Shown here: one piece after another, positions 62,296-64,000 of the stretch | Layout: each line of letters starts with the position of its first letter | Position numbering within the stretch: the first letter of the stretch is position 1 | DNA from: JAHJQZ01 sp963675235 | GTDB taxonomy: Bacteria > Pseudomonadota > Alphaproteobacteria > Rhizobiales > Devosiaceae | Reading direction: 5' to 3' | Assembly: GCA_963675235.2 (NCBI GenBank) | Contig: CAXXFU010000017.1 | Location: forward strand, 744,001 to 808,000 | DNA: 64,000 nucleotides | The notes under the pieces: generated by a model | What the model saw: only the letters and a program-made list of their open reading frames with translations | What the model was told of the DNA's origin: nothing | The model's database searches: none | Program-made: the position numbers and the translations under genes

Positions 62296-62667
62296 GTGTC
62301 GATCGTATCTTTGGAAAACACCATCACCATTGCCATTTCGGTTCGCGACCGCCACGCCAGCGCCGACTGGTATGCGAAAACCCTTGGCTTCGAGACCCTT
62401 TATCACGCCGACGAGGCCGGCTGGAGCGAGCTGGCAACCAGGACTGAAGGCGTGACGCTCGGACTGGGCGAGCAGGTCGAACCCCGCCCCGGCAACAGCG
62501 TCCCGGTGTTTGGCGTCACCGATCTCGATTCGGCCAGAAAGGCGATGGAAGACGCCGGAATCCGCTTCGATGGCGACACCGAGGTCATCGAGGGCATGGT
62601 CAAGACGGCGACCTTCTACGATCCCGACGACAATGCCCTGATGTTGGCCGAGGACCTGACCGGCTGA
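62296..62667 (+). CDS. VOC-family (glyoxalase/dioxygenase fold) protein
   Basis: This 123-residue protein has one pair of VOC beta-alpha-beta modules: TIAISVRDRHASADWYAKTLGFETLY, key block SADWYAKTLGF, and the C-terminal ATFYDPDDNALMLAE. Metal ligands expected in the family are present in part (Glu at the end in MLAED). Translation starts at the GTG at 62296 after AGGAGC. It may bind or degrade an electrophile or antibiotic-like compound sensed by the divergent HxlR-type regulator. Confidence 0.88.
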   Translation: MSIVSLENTITIAISVRDRHASADWYAKTLGFETLYHADEAGWSELATRTEGVTLGLGEQVEPRPGNSVPVFGVTDLDSARKAMEDAGIRFDGDTEVIEGMVKTATFYDPDDNALMLAEDLTG

Positions 62668-62698
62668 TCGGCAAAACACCGGGTTCCGGCGGAAGCCG

Positions 62699-63517
62699 TC
62701 AGCCTATCGCCGGCATGTCTTTCCAGCGTGCAACCGCGGTATCGGTCAGTGCGCGGGCACTCATCAGCACCGCCGTCGCCGAACCGACTTGCGCCTTTCG
62801 GGCCAGGTCCGTCTCGACAAGATGTCTGCCCAGTTCGACGAAATGGTCCATGTCACCGGTCGGCGGTTCGGTATAGCTCACCCATTGGTGCTTGCCGTTT
62901 ACAAGCATGGGAGCTCCGGCCTTGAGGCCTTCCCTGTCGGGCCAGGCGCGCGTTTCGGCCAAGTGCAGCATGGTGCAGCTGTCGAAGTCGACGCCCAGCA
63001 GCATGATGGTCGCATCGCGTTCGTAGAGCCCTGCAAGCGGAGAATGCTCGCCAAGCGGGCTGTCAAGGCGATGATCGCCGAGCAGCGCATCCGCATCCGG
63101 ACCATTGGCGACAAACGAGCAATTGGGATGGTCGCTGCGCGCGGTGCCCGGCCAGGTGCGAAACAGTTCGGCGATGGCGCCCATGCCGCGGGTCGGCGTC
63201 ATGCGCGGGTCGTAGGCCGGCAGATGCGCCCTGATCGGGGCAATCCAGTCATCCGGCACCGGCGGCGCCCGCCATCTCGCCGGATCGGTGAGCTGGCCCG
63301 AATGCGCCGGCATGACCAGGGTGCCGGTCGGGCCGACACTGTCGAGCAGCGCCTGGACGACCGAGATCGCCCCGCCCGCGACCCAGCCAAGCGCACTGAG
63401 CGAGGAATGCACCAGCACGGTCGTGCCGGGACCTACGCCGGCAGCGCGCAGATCGGCGACGAGGCTTTCCCGCGTGCGCGGCTCCGGCGTTGCGGCAATG
63501 GCTTGCGCTTCATCCAT
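62699..63517 (-). CDS. AAC(3)-family aminoglycoside N-acetyltransferase-like protein
   Basis: This 272-residue protein has the AAC(3) pattern: VLVHSSLSALGWVAGGAISVVQALLDSV, key blocks LVHSSLSALGW and VQALLDSVG, then GTLVMPAHSGQLTDP, SDHPNCSFVANGPDA and LLGVDFDSCTMLHLAE, which bear the acetyl-CoA and substrate residues. Chromosomal AAC(3)-like enzymes often have other natural substrates, so resistance cannot be assumed. The ATG at 63517 fits the family length. No mobile element flanks it. Confidence 0.9.
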   Translation of the reverse strand: MDEAQAIAATPEPRTRESLVADLRAAGVGPGTTVLVHSSLSALGWVAGGAISVVQALLDSVGPTGTLVMPAHSGQLTDPARWRAPPVPDDWIAPIRAHLPAYDPRMTPTRGMGAIAELFRTWPGTARSDHPNCSFVANGPDADALLGDHRLDSPLGEHSPLAGLYERDATIMLLGVDFDSCTMLHLAETRAWPDREGLKAGAPMLVNGKHQWVSYTEPPTGDMDHFVELGRHLVETDLARKAQVGSATAVLMSARALTDTAVARWKDMPAIG

Positions 63518-63563
63518 GGGACACCCAGATAGACTGTGGCGGCGCAAAAGGGAGAGAACCCTT

Positions 63564-64000
63564 TTAGCGCATGCCCTTAACGCGCTGGTACTGGCCGAGC
63601 GCCGACCAGCCGAGCATGAAGGCAACAAAGGCCGAGGCCAATGCATTGAAGCCGGCTAGCGAAATGCCGAACAGTTGCCACTGCACTTCGTCACAGGGGA
63701 TGACTTCGACCGAATTGATGGCGCTGAGATCGGTGAAACTGATGGCATCGCCCGGTCCGGAACAGGCTGCCGGCCCCATCCAGAAGCCGTATTCGACCCC
63801 GGCGTGGTAGATGCCCAGGCCGACCGAGACCGTAAACACCAGCACGGCGAACCCGGTCAGGGCGATGCGAACGCCGGCCGGGATCTGTTTCCAGCCAAGC
63901 AGTACGACGGCGACCACCGGCAGGGCGATGTAATAGGGCCAGCGCTGCACCAGGCACAGTTCGCACGGCTCTATGCCGCCGATGATCTGCGATCCCCAGG
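63564..64000 (-). CDS. dsbB: Disulfide bond formation protein B, 3' part
   Basis: This is most of an inner-membrane protein that reoxidises DsbA using quinone; its N-terminus lies beyond the window edge. The first redox pair is in EPCELCLVQRWPYY, read from the bases before 63950, and the second pair is in AACSGPGD and EVIPCDEVQWQLFGIS. At least three membrane helices are visible. It belongs to the short alphaproteobacterial DsbB type. It is 46 bases from the AAC(3)-like gene on the same strand. Confidence 0.92.
   Translation of the reverse strand, partial: WGSQIIGGIEPCELCLVQRWPYYIALPVVAVVLLGWKQIPAGVRIALTGFAVLVFTVSVGLGIYHAGVEYGFWMGPAACSGPGDAISFTDLSAINSVEVIPCDEVQWQLFGISLAGFNALASAFVAFMLGWSALGQYQRVKGMR

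Noticed and set aside
62699..63517. Calling the AAC(3)-like gene an acquired resistance gene
   Set aside because: It has neighbour-like composition, no mobile element beside it, and chromosomal AAC(3)-like proteins often have other roles.

Overview
This window reads as chromosomal core DNA from an alphaproteobacterium of the order Hyphomicrobiales (Rhizobiales). The evidence is uniformly high GC, a compact five-gene atpHAGDC operon downstream of priA, a rhizobial-type pyruvate carboxylase, DUF2125 and DUF3422 family proteins, a hisC-tyrC-ftsX-ftsE neighbourhood, and motifs resembling the CtrA cell-cycle box. I cannot name the genus. I found no insertion sequence, prophage, CRISPR array, rRNA or tRNA, so almost all of the window looks like vertically inherited housekeeping DNA with a few lineage-specific insertions and scars.

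Layout, 0-20 kb: the 3' part of priA; the F1 ATP synthase operon (1.6-6.6 kb) with a clear terminator; a small ArsR-type regulator with the two-cysteine layout of persulfide sensors; a ROK regulator and methylglyoxal synthase; a branched-chain amino-acid-type ABC transporter (livG-livF-livH-livM on +, its binding protein on the opposite strand beyond an SH3-domain protein); then a betaine/choline-type ABC transporter with two tandem paralogous binding proteins, a permease and an ATPase.

20-40 kb: a GGDEF-EAL protein, a DUF442 protein, pyruvate carboxylase, an EVE-domain protein, a DUF3422 membrane protein, and a Bcr/CflA-type exporter beside a decayed copy of its own C-terminus. Then come a four-gene ArsR-SRPBCC-SRPBCC-DUF1801 operon, ispG, a methyltransferase, an exported beta-propeller-like protein, and a minus-strand run of ispA, MOSC and YbaK genes. 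rpmF is followed by a clean terminator, and then by a small membrane protein and a CPBP-type membrane protease.

40-64 kb: gloB and a GNAT enzyme, hisC-tyrC, DUF2125, ChaC, plsC, ftsE-ftsX, a zinc-ribbon protein with a response regulator, a truncated LrgA/CidA remnant, a HAD phosphatase, argH, a TlpA-like thioredoxin, a small motility protein facing a diguanylate cyclase, a PduO-type adenosyltransferase with a HIG1 protein, and a LysR/epimerase divergon. The end holds gluQ, an AlkA-like glycosylase with an esterase, an HNH nuclease, a tandem-HxlR regulator facing a glyoxalase-fold protein, an AAC(3)-like enzyme, and the 3' part of dsbB.

The points most worth following are regulatory or architectural: the cysteine-pair ArsR regulator, the single-chain double-HxlR regulator, CtrA-like boxes beside two c-di-GMP genes and an orphan 88-residue protein, duplicated solute receptors, two gene remnants, and a nested AT-rich inverted repeat at the end of plsC. 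No wholly new multi-gene system is evident.
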